NCBI GenBank assembly: GCA_051003795.1
Contig: JBPCKZ010000230.1
Span: 1 to 21,262, forward strand
DNA: 21,262 bases
Direction of reading: 5' to 3'
From: JALYXS01 sp051003795
Lineage (GTDB): Bacteria; Acidobacteriota; Terriglobia; Bryobacterales; Bryobacteraceae
Within the stretch, counting starts at the first letter, position 1; each line of letters opens with the position of its first letter. The notes beneath the pieces are model-generated. The model saw only the letters and a list, made by a program, of their open reading frames with translations, made no database searches and was not told the origin of the DNA. Shown piece after piece: positions 1-7,796 of the stretch. The position numbers and the translations under genes are program-made.

Positions 1-97
1 GGAAGTCTCCGTGTTGTTGAGTTTGGTTCTGTTCGGAACCCAAACTCAGATTACCCCGGGCCTTCCGCTACTCCCCCTCAGCCACCACTGCACATGG
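1..97. other. Left edge, no recognisable gene; short imperfect hairpin at 19-47
   Basis: No credible protein is encoded here; short open frames reach the edge but their translations look like nothing I recognise. The one visible structure is an inverted repeat: GAGTTTGG at 19-26 pairs with CCAAACTC at 40-47, and the pairing continues inward past a single bulged base. No T-tract follows, so this is not a convincing intrinsic terminator. The segment lies outside the terminal repeats of the adjacent mobile element and does not read as the missing upstream part of the TonB receptor found on the other side. Confidence 0.3.
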
Positions 98-212
98 GGT
101 AGAAACCTAATTTGGACAAGAGTGATCCTCGACCGGTTCAGTTGCCTGAGTTATCTCTATTGGATTCTTTCACCCAATTCAGGGTAGGCGGCTAATTTGG
201 ACAGCAGTGATC
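97..212 (+). repeat. Direct repeat pair (97-127 and 182-212), candidate left terminal repeats of the IS1-like element
   Basis: Two 31-base copies start 85 bases apart. They share GGGTAG, then CTAATTTGGACA, then AGTGATC, and differ at six positions (25/31 identical). The core GGTAG-N6-AATTTG-N-A occurs at 98-116 and 183-201 and again, inverted, at 2200-2218 just past the transposase stop. The inner copy contains the stop codon of the 261-aa gene; the outer copy encodes the same last residues, Asp-His-x-Cys-Pro-Asn-stop, on the minus strand. This suggests a duplicated element end or two nested insertions. No target-site duplication was found for either candidate left end. Confidence 0.55.
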
Positions 213-977
213 GCGCATGGAAGATGCAAGAAGCTCATCATCCTCTTCATCCCATTGGTATGGGATGTCGGGAGTCTCTTCAACTGGGGGCAGATATAGG
301 TCAACCATCTGCTTGGCTATAGCATACGCATTCACTTCCGAGCGAAGGCCATCAAGGATAGCGGGAATAACATCTGGATATATCGCCTTATTAAGACGCA
401 TTGAAGCGGTTAGGCATTCCAGATGAAACTGAGCCCACGACGAATAGAGCGCAAATGATGATCCAAGCGCGTCACTCTTCTTCTTGGAAGATGCCGAGAG
501 AGCTACACCCATGACATTTGGGTCAAATAATTTCCAGATGATATTTGCTGTTTTCCTGATCGTCCACAATGTAAAGGCGGCCTGATCAGAAACAGCCGTA
601 CCAAACCGCTGCTCTCCATGGTCTCTAAAATCGGCTTCGAGTTCCGACAGACTCTGATTGATAAGGACCTCCGTTGCTGCTCTATCGTTCTTCAAAATAA
701 CCTGGAGAAGATCCGACTTTGCGCGGAGGACGCGAGCATAATCGTTAAAGGATTTCAAGGCGGCAGCAGTGAATTCATCTGCTGTGCGTTTTCCTATAGC
801 GGCGACGATCAATCCATCCTTAATTTGGCCAACCTGGCGGAACAGGTCGTTTATTTTCGCAGAAAGATCTACTTCCTGTTTATCCGCAATGCCGACGAAG
901 GCCAACAACTCCTCGGTAGTGCGTGGCCACAATCCCTTGGCCAGCGACTCCTGCGGTAATGTACCAACGGCGTTCAT
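192..977 (-). CDS. Hypothetical protein, 261 aa, passenger of the IS1-like element
   Basis: I do not recognise the family. The protein looks soluble and mostly helical: no signal peptide, no transmembrane segment, many Ala/Leu/Asp/Lys residues with heptad-like stretches. The C-terminus is acidic (a WDEEDDE run) and ends in a short Cys-Cys motif just before the stop, which lies in the left terminal repeat. The ATG at 977 is preceded by an AGAAG-rich purine stretch that could serve as a ribosome-binding site. It lies 25 bases downstream of the 119-aa gene on the same strand, so the two are probably co-transcribed. AT-richness and codon use differ from the host genes, consistent with acquisition. 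No function can be assigned. Confidence 0.6.
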   Translation of the reverse strand: MNAVGTLPQESLAKGLWPRTTEELLAFVGIADKQEVDLSAKINDLFRQVGQIKDGLIVAAIGKRTADEFTAAALKSFNDYARVLRAKSDLLQVILKNDRAATEVLINQSLSELEADFRDHGEQRFGTAVSDQAAFTLWTIRKTANIIWKLFDPNVMGVALSASSKKKSDALGSSFALYSSWAQFHLECLTASMRLNKAIYPDVIPAILDGLRSEVNAYAIAKQMVDLYLPPVEETPDIPYQWDEEDDELLASSMRDHCCPN

Positions 978-1002
978 ATTCTTCTTTTATAAAATCACTT
1001 TC

Positions 1003-1362
1003 TCATGCCCGCTTCCAGCGGGCCTCATTCGCCTTAATTGCGATAACCCTCCGTTGCTCTGAGGTTAATTTTCGAGCACGAGCAGGGCCTCCCACCTTAC
1101 CGGCGCTACGAGCGGCGGAAGATCGCTTATCTTCTTTATTTTCAGTAGTGAGTTGCTGTACTATACGAAACGCGTTCGCATTTAGATCCATAGACCTCCA
1201 CATCTTTAGACGCGTATCAGCAGCAGAACGTGGCAAATACTTGCCTGATGGGATTATGTCACTACGTCCACATTCGTTACAAGTAATACTTCGTAGCCTT
1301 ATTTCGGGGATTACCTGCTCATCTTGAGCATTATGCTTGACAACTATCCTCTCGTCAAGCAT
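1003..1362 (-). CDS. Small uncharacterised protein, 119 aa, CxxC motif and basic GG-ARA-LT-ARW tail
   Basis: The proposed ATG at 1362 gives 119 aa. The frame stays open upstream to 1506, with another ATG at 1389, so the start is uncertain. A single CNEC motif lies about one third in and could be half of a metal site. The last ~30 residues read GGPARARKLTSEQRR followed by IA-x-KANEARWK. This short basic helical signature, GG-x-ARA-x-x-LT-x-E-x-R-x-x-IA-x-x-A-x-x-ARW, recurs at the ends of small proteins, some of them DNA-associated, but I cannot name a function. The gene starts inside a perfect palindrome, is divergent from the transposase by about 10 bases and is probably co-transcribed with the 261-aa gene. 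It could be a DNA-binding accessory or regulator of the element; that is inference. Confidence 0.55.
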   Translation of the reverse strand: MLDERIVVKHNAQDEQVIPEIRLRSITCNECGRSDIIPSGKYLPRSAADTRLKMWRSMDLNANAFRIVQQLTTENKEDKRSSAARSAGKVGGPARARKLTSEQRRVIAIKANEARWKRA

Positions 1363-1380
1363 AATGATCAATATGAACGT
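1315..1380. repeat. Palindrome at the divergent starts of the transposase and the 119-aa gene
   Basis: A perfect 13-base inverted repeat has arms CATTATGCTTGAC at 1329-1341 and GTCAAGCATAATG at 1354-1366, separated by 12 bases. Similarity continues outward for about a dozen more bases on each side (TCAA-x-ATGA-x-C pattern), giving imperfect arms of roughly 25 bases. Because of the symmetry, both strands begin with the same Met-Leu-Asp...Val-Lys-His-Asn reading. The minus-strand copy is the start of the 119-aa gene; the plus-strand copy leads into a short frame that stops. The transposase ATG (1373) lies just outside the perfect arm. It could act as a shared operator or a translation-blocking hairpin, or it may mark an inverted duplication. 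Confidence 0.6.
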
Positions 1381-2209
1381 ATTGAGCATCTCGGACCGCG
1401 TCAACGTAGTTCGGTGCCTCGTCGATGGCTGCTCAATGCGGGCTACATCCAGAATAACAGGCGTAGCTCGGAACACGATTGACAAGCTGCTCCTCGAACT
1501 CGGCACCGCGTGTTCGGCATATCAGGACTTAACCCTTCGGAATCTATCATGTAAACGGATTCAGGTCGATGAATGCTGGGCGTTTGTAGGCTGCAAGCAG
1601 AAACAGGTGACCGCTGAGAAAGTGGAACGCGACGGCATCGTCGGCGACGTGTGGACGTGGGCCGCGATTGACGCTGACACAAAATTGATTCCGTGCTGGT
1701 CGCTTGGCCAGCGGGATGCCGCCACGGCAGCACATTTTGTTGATGATCTCGCGGGCCGCTTGACGGATCGCGTACAATTGACGAGCGATGGCCTAAACGC
1801 CTACCTTGGGGCGGTTGAGAGAGCGTTTCAGGGCGCAGTCGATTACGCCATGCTAATCAAGGTCTATGGCAAACTCGATGTGGAAGGCCAGCGTCGGTAC
1901 AGCCCTGCCACATGTATCGGATGTGAGATTAAGGCAGTCACTGGCAATCCTGATCCAGACCATATCAGCACCAGCTATATCGAACGTGCGAACCTAACGA
2001 TGCGGATGGGGATGCGTCGCTTTACTAGGCTGACGAATGCCTTCAGCAAGAAGTTGGAAAATCACGCCGCTGCTGTTTCGCTTCACATGATGCATTATAA
2101 TTTTGCTCGCGTCCATCAGACACTAAAAACAACTCCCGCTGTTGCTGCTGGCGTTGCGGATCATGTTAGGTCCATTGAGGAAATTGTCTCTCTGTTGGAT
2201 TCAAATTGA
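1373..2209 (+). CDS. IS1-family DDE transposase, 278 aa
   Basis: This is a cut-and-paste/replicative transposase of the single-ORF IS1-like type common in soil bacteria. The N-terminal ~45 residues form a helix-turn-helix (VDGCSMRATSRITGVARNT). The catalytic core follows, with candidate acidic residues Asp66 (in VDECW), Asp139 (in TSDG) and Glu204 (in YIERAN). After the Glu comes the conserved stretch MRRFTRLTNAFSKK and then HYNFARVHQTL. The start at 1373 is chosen because MNVLSISDRVNVV aligns with the usual N-terminus of this group; an in-frame TTG at 1337 and an ATG at 1364 would only add residues from the palindrome. The stop lies within the right terminal repeat. The frame is intact with all three acidic residues, so the enzyme may be active. 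Confidence 0.85.
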   Translation: MNVLSISDRVNVVRCLVDGCSMRATSRITGVARNTIDKLLLELGTACSAYQDLTLRNLSCKRIQVDECWAFVGCKQKQVTAEKVERDGIVGDVWTWAAIDADTKLIPCWSLGQRDAATAAHFVDDLAGRLTDRVQLTSDGLNAYLGAVERAFQGAVDYAMLIKVYGKLDVEGQRRYSPATCIGCEIKAVTGNPDPDHISTSYIERANLTMRMGMRRFTRLTNAFSKKLENHAAAVSLHMMHYNFARVHQTLKTTPAVAAGVADHVRSIEEIVSLLDSN

Positions 2210-2218
2210 GCCACTACC
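2200..2218 (-). repeat. Right terminal inverted repeat of the IS1-like element
   Basis: Read on the minus strand from 2218 it begins GGTAGTGGCTCAATTTGAA. It shares the leading GGTAG and the AATTTG block, at identical spacing, with the repeats at 98-116 and 183-201. The transposase stop codon is contained in it. Immediately to the right the sequence reads as TonB-receptor barrel with no intervening non-coding DNA, placing the element boundary at or very near 2218. Confidence 0.5.
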
Positions 2219-3800
2219 GAAAGTTCGGCTCGCCCCGCCGCCGATTACCGCTCCGGCGCGTTCGAAGAGTATGCCCAGGATTCGTGGAAGGTCGGCAAGA
2301 GACTCACTCTGGAATTCGGAGTGCGCCTTACGTCGTGGATTCCATGGCACCAGCGTTCCAATATCCAATCCGGCTTCGCCCCCGCTGCATGGAACCCGGC
2401 TATGGCATCCGTGCTCTATGCCCCCGGCGTGAACCCGGCGGGACAGCGTATTGCGATCAATCCACTTACCGGCGTGCAGCTCCCCATGGTTTATGTAGGC
2501 GCGATCGTGCCCGGCGTAGGCAGTGTTCTCGATGGGATGATACGGGCGGGCGCGCCTGGCGTTCCGGAGGGCCTTACAAAGCTGCAGCGTATTACCCCGG
2601 GCCCCAGATTCGGTTTTGCCTACGATGTGTTTGGCGATGGGAAGACGGCCCTCCGGGGCGGGTTCGGAGTCAGCGTTCTGCCTCAGACCCAAATCAATAC
2701 CAACCTGCAGAATCAGCCGCCGAACAATTTCACGCCGAAGACTTACTACGGAACGCTCACCACGTTCTTGAACACTGCCGGAACTCTCTTCCCATCCAAT
2801 GTGCAAGGGACAGACTGGTCCCAATTGGCGCAAAGCTACAATTTCAGCCTTGGCGTTCAAAGGGAGGTCGGCTTCTCAACGGTGGTCGATGTGGCTGTTG
2901 TGGGAATTTGGGGCGCCACCTTCTACGAACTCAGAATTTAAATACGCTTCCCTACGGGAAGAGGTTTGCGGCAAGCAGCCAGGACACGACCACGGGCAAG
3001 CCGCTTCCCGATAGCTTCCTAGCTCCGTACATCGGCCTGGGGAACATCACTTATGGAGAGCCTGTCGGAAGCTCGAGCTACTATGCTCTTCAGGTCCAGG
3101 CGAACCGGAGGTTTTCACGCGGCCTCGAGTTCAAGGCGAATTGGACTTGGTCCAAATCCATGGATTACGGTTCGAGCGACAACGGGATTTTGCCTCTCTA
3201 TGCGGACCGGCGCTTGGTTTCCTACGGCGAGTCGTCGTTCGATCGCACCTTTATCGCTAATCTGGCATGGCTCTATGAGATTCCAGGCTCGCGTTACCTG
3301 ACTAACCCGATTCTCAGCACCGTGCTGGGGCATTGGAACGTGTCGGGGCGACGACCTTCGCCAGTGGCGCCCCGCGGGCGTCAGTTTCAGCACGGTAAGC
3401 GGCGCCGACCTGATCGGCGGGGGCGACGGACAGAGAATCAATATCTCCGGCAATCCGCAACTCGGATACGGCGCCCGAAATCAAACCCAGTGGTTTACTA
3501 CGAGCGTTTTCTCGCTCCCACCGCTGGGCTATATCGGGAACGCCGCGCGGGATGTGTATCGAGGCCCTGGACAAAACCAATGGGACTTGGCGATGTTCAA
3601 GAACTTCGTTATCCGCGAGAAAGCCACGTTTCAACTTCGTGGCGAGTTCTACAACGCTTTCAACCACGCTCAATGGTCGGGTACAAATGCCGGCGGCACG
3701 ATTTAACGCGGCGGGGCAGCAGATCAACACGCTATTTGGCCAAGCCACCTCGGACCGCGGCCCGCGGGTGATCCAGGTTGCTTTGAGAGTCAGTTTCTAG
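2219..3800 (+). pseudogene. Oar-like TonB-dependent receptor, C-terminal remnant with multiple frameshifts
   Basis: Translated piecewise, this is the outer-membrane barrel end of the large TonB-dependent/Oar-type receptors abundant in Acidobacteria. Frame 2 from 2219 gives DYRSGAFEEYAQDSWKV and continues to a stop at 2939. Frame 1 then continues with NLNTLPYGKRF, ANRRFSRGLEF and WTWSKSMDY to about 3347. Frame 3 supplies a short TTFASGAP piece, frame 2 resumes from about 3377 (FQLRGEFYNAFNHAQW) to a stop at 3704, and frame 3 finishes with GPRVIQVALRVSF and a stop at 3798. That is about four frameshifts, several at short homopolymers. The signal peptide, carboxypeptidase-like domain and plug are missing, cut off at the mobile-element boundary. 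Sequencing error could explain single shifts, but every neighbouring gene is intact, so real decay is more likely. Confidence 0.85.
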
Positions 3801-3904
3801 GCTTGCGGCTCGGCGAAGCGGTTTGTAACACCCAACACGTTACCGAGTCGCGGCCGCCCAAGGAGCGGATTCGCTCGTGGTATCCTACATAAAACCCCTA
3901 TCAA

Positions 3905-6349
3905 ATGCTCCGCGTTTGCGTATTCGTAATACTCGCGACCCCGATCTTCGCCCAAACTGCCGATAACGCGTTTTTCGAAGCGAAGATTCGCCCCGTACTC
4001 GTGCAGAAGTGCTACGCGTGCCACGCCTCCACGCTGAAATCGCCGATGTCGGGACTTTCGCTCGATACCAAGGCCGGCGTTCTGAAGGGCGGCGCTTCCG
4101 GACGCGTCCTCACCCCGGGTAAACCGGATGAAAGCCGTCTGCTGAAAGCCCTTTCCTACACGGACGAACTGAAAATGCCGCCGTCGGGCAAGCTGCCCGA
4201 TTCCGTCATCGCGGATTTCAAAGAGTGGATCGCGTCCGGCGCACCCGATCCGCGTACTGCCGCCGCATCCACGAATGCGGTCGCGCCACTCAAAGGCATG
4301 TCGCTCGACGACGGTCGCAAATGGTGGGCATTCCAACCCGTGAGCGAAGTTCCCGTCCCGAAGGTCCGCGGAAAGAAGTGGGTAAACACAAAAATCGACG
4401 CGTTTATTCTCGCCCGGCTGGAACAGAAGAAGCTCAAGCCGTCGCCTCCGGCCGACCGCCGCACATTAGTCACCCGCGCGTACGTCGACCTGCTCGGCTA
4501 TAAGCCCACGTACGAAGAGACCGCCGCGTTCGTGAACGACTCCGCGCCCGACGCGTGGTCGAAGCTGATCGATACTCTGCAGGCCTCGCCGCACTATGGA
4601 GAACGCTGGGCTCGCCGCTGGATGGATGTGGCTCGCTATGGGGAAGACAACCCCACGAGCGAAGCTACCAACCCGCCCTATTTATACGCATGGCGCTATC
4701 GCGACTGGATTATCGAAGCGCTCAACAAAGACGTTCCTTACGACCGTTTTGTGAAGCTGCAGCTCGCGGCGGATCTCATGCCTGGCACGCCGCGTGAAGA
4801 CCTGCGCGCCCTTGGCTATCTGGGCGCCGCGCCAATCTATCACAAGGACCAGCGTCTCTCCGCGGACGTGATCGGCGGCTTCATGACGGACGATTGGGAC
4901 GAACGCGTGGACGCCGTCTCGCGCGGACTGCTCGGCATGACCGTGGCCTGCGCGCGCTGTCACGATCACAAGTTCGATCCCATTCCGACCAAAGACTATT
5001 ACGGCCTGGTGGGAGTGTTCGCCTCCACCATGCGGGTGGACCGCCCCCTTTTCGACGTCGACCCGGAAGTAGAGCGGCGCTACCTGTGGCTCCAGCGGCG
5101 CCTCACGGACCTGCGTTATTCCGCGAACATCCTGACCAATGAAGCGTCCACCGTGGTTGGCTCGGAGCAGCGCGTCGACAAATGGAAAGCCGAAATCGAG
5201 ACGCTCAAAGCCGAATCGCTTCAACTGCTGGATCGCTACCCGCAACTGGTGAAGTCGCTCGAACCGAGTTGGACGTTCCGCAAGCCCGGCGAGGCGCCCG
5301 CCGGCGGCGGTCAGCGCGGCCGCAATCGGCCCCGCACGTCCACCGAACCTTACACCAACGCCGTGTACGACGCCGCGCAGTACGTGGATGGCAGCGACCC
5401 GCAATGGACTTTTATCAACTACAAGGCGGGCGAGGCCCGCGATTTTCCGGTGCTGCTGCACGGCAATGTCGCGACACCCGGCGAAACGGTTCCACGCCAC
5501 TTTTTGTCCGTCCTGGCAAAGACCGATCCGAATTTCCATAACGGTTCGGGACGCCTCGAACTCGGCGGCAAAATCTTCTCCGAAGGCGCGCCTCTCGCGG
5601 CTCGGATCGTCGTTAACCGTGTCTGGGGATGGCACTTTGGCCGGCCCCTGGCCGCCACGCCGAGCGATTTCGGCGTACAGGGCGAGAAACCTTCCCATCC
5701 CGAGCTGCTGAACGACCTCGCCGCGCGTTTCATCGCGCACGGCTGGTCCCTCAAGTGGCTCAACCGGGAAATCATGATGTCTGCCGCCTATCGCCAGTCG
5801 AGCCATCCGCGCGCCGACGGCGAGAATGCCGATCCGCTGAACGCACTGGTCTGGCGCATGAATCCGCGGCGTCTCGATGTCGAATCCTATCGCGATACGC
5901 TGCTGCGCTCCGCCGGCATTTTGAACGAGGAGATGTACGGCCCGTCCGAAGAGGTGGAAGGCGAGAAGAATTTCCGCCGTACGGTTTACGGTCGCGTCAG
6001 CCGCGGCCGGCTCGATTCGCTTCTGAAGAACTACGATTTTCCCGATCCCATGCAAACGGCTGGCACCCGCGATCTCACCACGACTTCGCTGCAGCAACTG
6101 TTCGTCATGAACAGCCCGTTTATGCACGATTCGTCGGCCGCGCTCGCGGCGAGCGTCAAAGACGATCCCGGCGACACGGCGAAAATGAAAGCGCTTTACC
6201 GGAAGATTCTGGCACGCGATCCGAGTCCGAAAGAACTCGATCTTGCGCTTACGTATCTCGCCAATGGAGCCGCCAATGGAGCCGATGAGGCGATGGCTCA
6301 GTATGCACAGGTTGTACTTTCCACCAACGAGGAGATTTTCTGGCCATGA
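3905..6349 (+). CDS. Secreted cytochrome-c/DUF1549/DUF1553 protein (PSCyt1-PSCyt2-PSD1 type), 814 aa
   Basis: This is a Planctomycete-type exported protein of unresolved enzymatic role, usually paired with a DUF1501 protein and thought to act in periplasmic breakdown or oxidation of complex substrates. Residues 1-16 form a signal peptide ending at Ala-Gln. A c-type haem motif, CYACH (36-40), opens the PSCyt1 domain. DUF1549 (PSCyt2) follows and ends at CARCHDHKFDP (349 onward), a second CxxCH. DUF1553 (PSD1) occupies the C-terminal ~300 residues, with typical blocks such as RIVNRVWGWHFGR and MNPRRLDVESYRD. A low-complexity Gly/Arg stretch near residue 465 separates the halves. A perfect 12-base tandem repeat near 6260-6283 duplicates an Asn-Gly-Ala unit. 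The stop overlaps the next ATG by four bases (ATGA), indicating translational coupling. Confidence 0.88.
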   Translation: MLRVCVFVILATPIFAQTADNAFFEAKIRPVLVQKCYACHASTLKSPMSGLSLDTKAGVLKGGASGRVLTPGKPDESRLLKALSYTDELKMPPSGKLPDSVIADFKEWIASGAPDPRTAAASTNAVAPLKGMSLDDGRKWWAFQPVSEVPVPKVRGKKWVNTKIDAFILARLEQKKLKPSPPADRRTLVTRAYVDLLGYKPTYEETAAFVNDSAPDAWSKLIDTLQASPHYGERWARRWMDVARYGEDNPTSEATNPPYLYAWRYRDWIIEALNKDVPYDRFVKLQLAADLMPGTPREDLRALGYLGAAPIYHKDQRLSADVIGGFMTDDWDERVDAVSRGLLGMTVACARCHDHKFDPIPTKDYYGLVGVFASTMRVDRPLFDVDPEVERRYLWLQRRLTDLRYSANILTNEASTVVGSEQRVDKWKAEIETLKAESLQLLDRYPQLVKSLEPSWTFRKPGEAPAGGGQRGRNRPRTSTEPYTNAVYDAAQYVDGSDPQWTFINYKAGEARDFPVLLHGNVATPGETVPRHFLSVLAKTDPNFHNGSGRLELGGKIFSEGAPLAARIVVNRVWGWHFGRPLAATPSDFGVQGEKPSHPELLNDLAARFIAHGWSLKWLNREIMMSAAYRQSSHPRADGENADPLNALVWRMNPRRLDVESYRDTLLRSAGILNEEMYGPSEEVEGEKNFRRTVYGRVSRGRLDSLLKNYDFPDPMQTAGTRDLTTTSLQQLFVMNSPFMHDSSAALAASVKDDPGDTAKMKALYRKILARDPSPKELDLALTYLANGAANGADEAMAQYAQVVLSTNEEIFWP

Positions 6350-7740
6350 TTCACGGACTTTCGCGTCGCGACATGATTCGCACGGCGCTGGGCGGCGTCG
6401 GTTACGCAGGGCTCACGGCCGTGCTCGGCAATTCGCGGGCTTTGGCTGCCACTTCGGCGGTGACGTCGCCGCTGGGCCACTACAACGGCCCGCGCACGAC
6501 GGGAAAAGCGAAGCACATCATCAGCCTGTTTCTCTCCGGCGGCCCCTCGCACGTGGATATGTTCGATCCGAAGCCCGCGCTGTTGAAATTTCAGGGACAG
6601 CGGCCCGGCGCGGTGGATTTGCGCACGGAACGGCAGACCGGCGGCCTGATGCCCTCGCCCTTCCAGTTCAAACCCCGCGGCCAGAGCGGTATTGAAGTCA
6701 GCGACATTTTGCCGCAGCTCGCTTCCGTCATCGACGACGTGTGCGTGATGCGCTCCATGTATTCGTTCAACCCGACGCACACGCCGGGGCTGAGTCTCTA
6801 TCACACCGGAACCATTTTGTTGAACCGTCCTTCGATCGGCTCCTGGCTCTCATACGGATTGGGGTCCGAAAATCGGAACCTGCCGTCGTTCGTGGCGCTC
6901 GATTCGGGCGCCTCCGGCGGGGGACTTGGCGGCTCCGCGACGCGCTCCGGCTTCCTGCCTTCCGAACATCAGGGCACCTTCTTCAGCGACTCCGAAGTGG
7001 AGCCGGAGAAGATGATCCCGAATTTGCGGAACAAGTGGCTCGATGACGTGGCGCAGCGCAAGCAGATCGACGCCATGCAGGCGCTCAACCGCAACTTCAG
7101 CGAGTCTTTCGGCCATGACGAATATCTCGAAGGACGCATCAAGAGCATGGAAGCTGCCTATCGGATGCAGTCCGAAGCCATGGATGCGTTCGACGTTCGC
7201 AAGGAATCGGAAGCCACCCGTGCCGACTATGGTACGGGGCCATTCGCCAACGGCTGTCTGCTGGCGCGGCGCCTGGTCGAACGCGGGGTGCGGTTCGTGC
7301 ATGTCGGTTCCAGCGGCTGGGACGACCACAAAGAGATCGAAAAGAACTACAAGAATCACTGCCCGGCCATGGATCGGGCCGCTGCGGCGCTCATTCGCGA
7401 TCTGAAGCGCCACGGTCTGCTGGATGAAACGATCGTGGTCTGGGGCGGCGAGTTCGGCCGCACGCCCGTTTCCGAAAGTGGCTCCGGCCGCGACCACAAT
7501 CCCTACGGCTTCACCATGTGGGCCGCGGGCGGCGGATTCAAAGGCGGACTGGCCTACGGCGCCACCGACGACTTCGGCTTCAAGGCGGTTGAAGACCGCA
7601 TGTCGATTCACGACCTGCACGCCACCATGCTCCACGCCATGGGCATGGACCACACGCGCCTCACCTATCGCTACGCCGGCCGCGACTTCCGCTTAACCGA
7701 CGTTTCGGGCGAAGTGATCAAAGGCGTGCTGGCGGGCTAA
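6346..7740 (+). CDS. DUF1501 family protein, Tat-exported, 464 aa
   Basis: DUF1501 proteins belong to the alkaline-phosphatase/sulfatase-like fold and are almost always encoded next to a DUF1549/DUF1553 cytochrome protein, as here. The N-terminus carries a twin-arginine signal (SRRDMIRTALGG, then a hydrophobic stretch to about residue 35), so it is exported folded. Family blocks visible include LFLSGGPSHVDMFDPKP (about residue 60), GVRFVHVGSSGWDDH, WGGEFGRTPVSESGSGRDHN and HDLHATMLHAMGMDHTRL near the C-terminus. The length is normal for the family. The start overlaps the preceding stop, so the two proteins are likely made in equal amounts and may work as a periplasmic complex. The substrate is unknown. 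Confidence 0.9.
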   Translation: MIHGLSRRDMIRTALGGVGYAGLTAVLGNSRALAATSAVTSPLGHYNGPRTTGKAKHIISLFLSGGPSHVDMFDPKPALLKFQGQRPGAVDLRTERQTGGLMPSPFQFKPRGQSGIEVSDILPQLASVIDDVCVMRSMYSFNPTHTPGLSLYHTGTILLNRPSIGSWLSYGLGSENRNLPSFVALDSGASGGGLGGSATRSGFLPSEHQGTFFSDSEVEPEKMIPNLRNKWLDDVAQRKQIDAMQALNRNFSESFGHDEYLEGRIKSMEAAYRMQSEAMDAFDVRKESEATRADYGTGPFANGCLLARRLVERGVRFVHVGSSGWDDHKEIEKNYKNHCPAMDRAAAALIRDLKRHGLLDETIVVWGGEFGRTPVSESGSGRDHNPYGFTMWAAGGGFKGGLAYGATDDFGFKAVEDRMSIHDLHATMLHAMGMDHTRLTYRYAGRDFRLTDVSGEVIKGVLAG

Positions 7741-7796
7741 TTCGATTCGCGCGCGAGCGACGACGACGGCGGCTACGCCGCTCAAGGGGAGAGTTT

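Larger units (their letters stand above)
183..2218. mobile_element. IS1-like insertion element with two passenger genes
   Basis: The unit is bounded by related inverted ends (183-201 and 2200-2218, 13 of 19 positions alike: GGTAG, then AATTTG). It contains a DDE transposase running right and two uncharacterised genes running left from a shared palindromic centre. The transposase stop lies inside the right repeat and the 261-aa gene's stop inside the left one, which is the economy expected of a mobile unit. The interior is clearly more AT-rich than the rest of the window. On its right side an Oar-like receptor gene begins abruptly mid-barrel, as expected from an insertion or insertion-associated deletion. 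The left end could instead be the outer repeat at 98. Without a target duplication the exact boundaries are inferred. Confidence 0.5.

Noticed and set aside
19..47. Intrinsic terminator at the left edge
   Set aside because: A stem exists, but it has a bulge and is followed by a mixed, GC-containing sequence without a T-run.
1..2218. CRISPR-like or tandem repeat array at the left end
   Set aside because: Only two direct copies exist with unequal identity and they fit transposon ends; no regular spacer pattern.
2206..3771. A single 521-aa plus-strand frame across the receptor remnant
   Set aside because: Only its middle third (about 2940-3347) reads as receptor; the rest is out-of-frame translation of a frameshifted gene, so it was not called as an intact CDS.
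4682..6127. Long 481-aa frame on the minus strand inside the cytochrome/DUF1549 gene
   Set aside because: It is an antisense shadow caused by GC-rich codon bias: the translation is His/Arg/Gly-rich with no family motif, and the sense gene is complete.
6260..6283. Tandem 12-base repeat in the cytochrome gene as a programmed or phase-variable site
   Set aside because: Only two copies and a multiple of three, so it merely duplicates four residues near the C-terminus; likely simple slippage.
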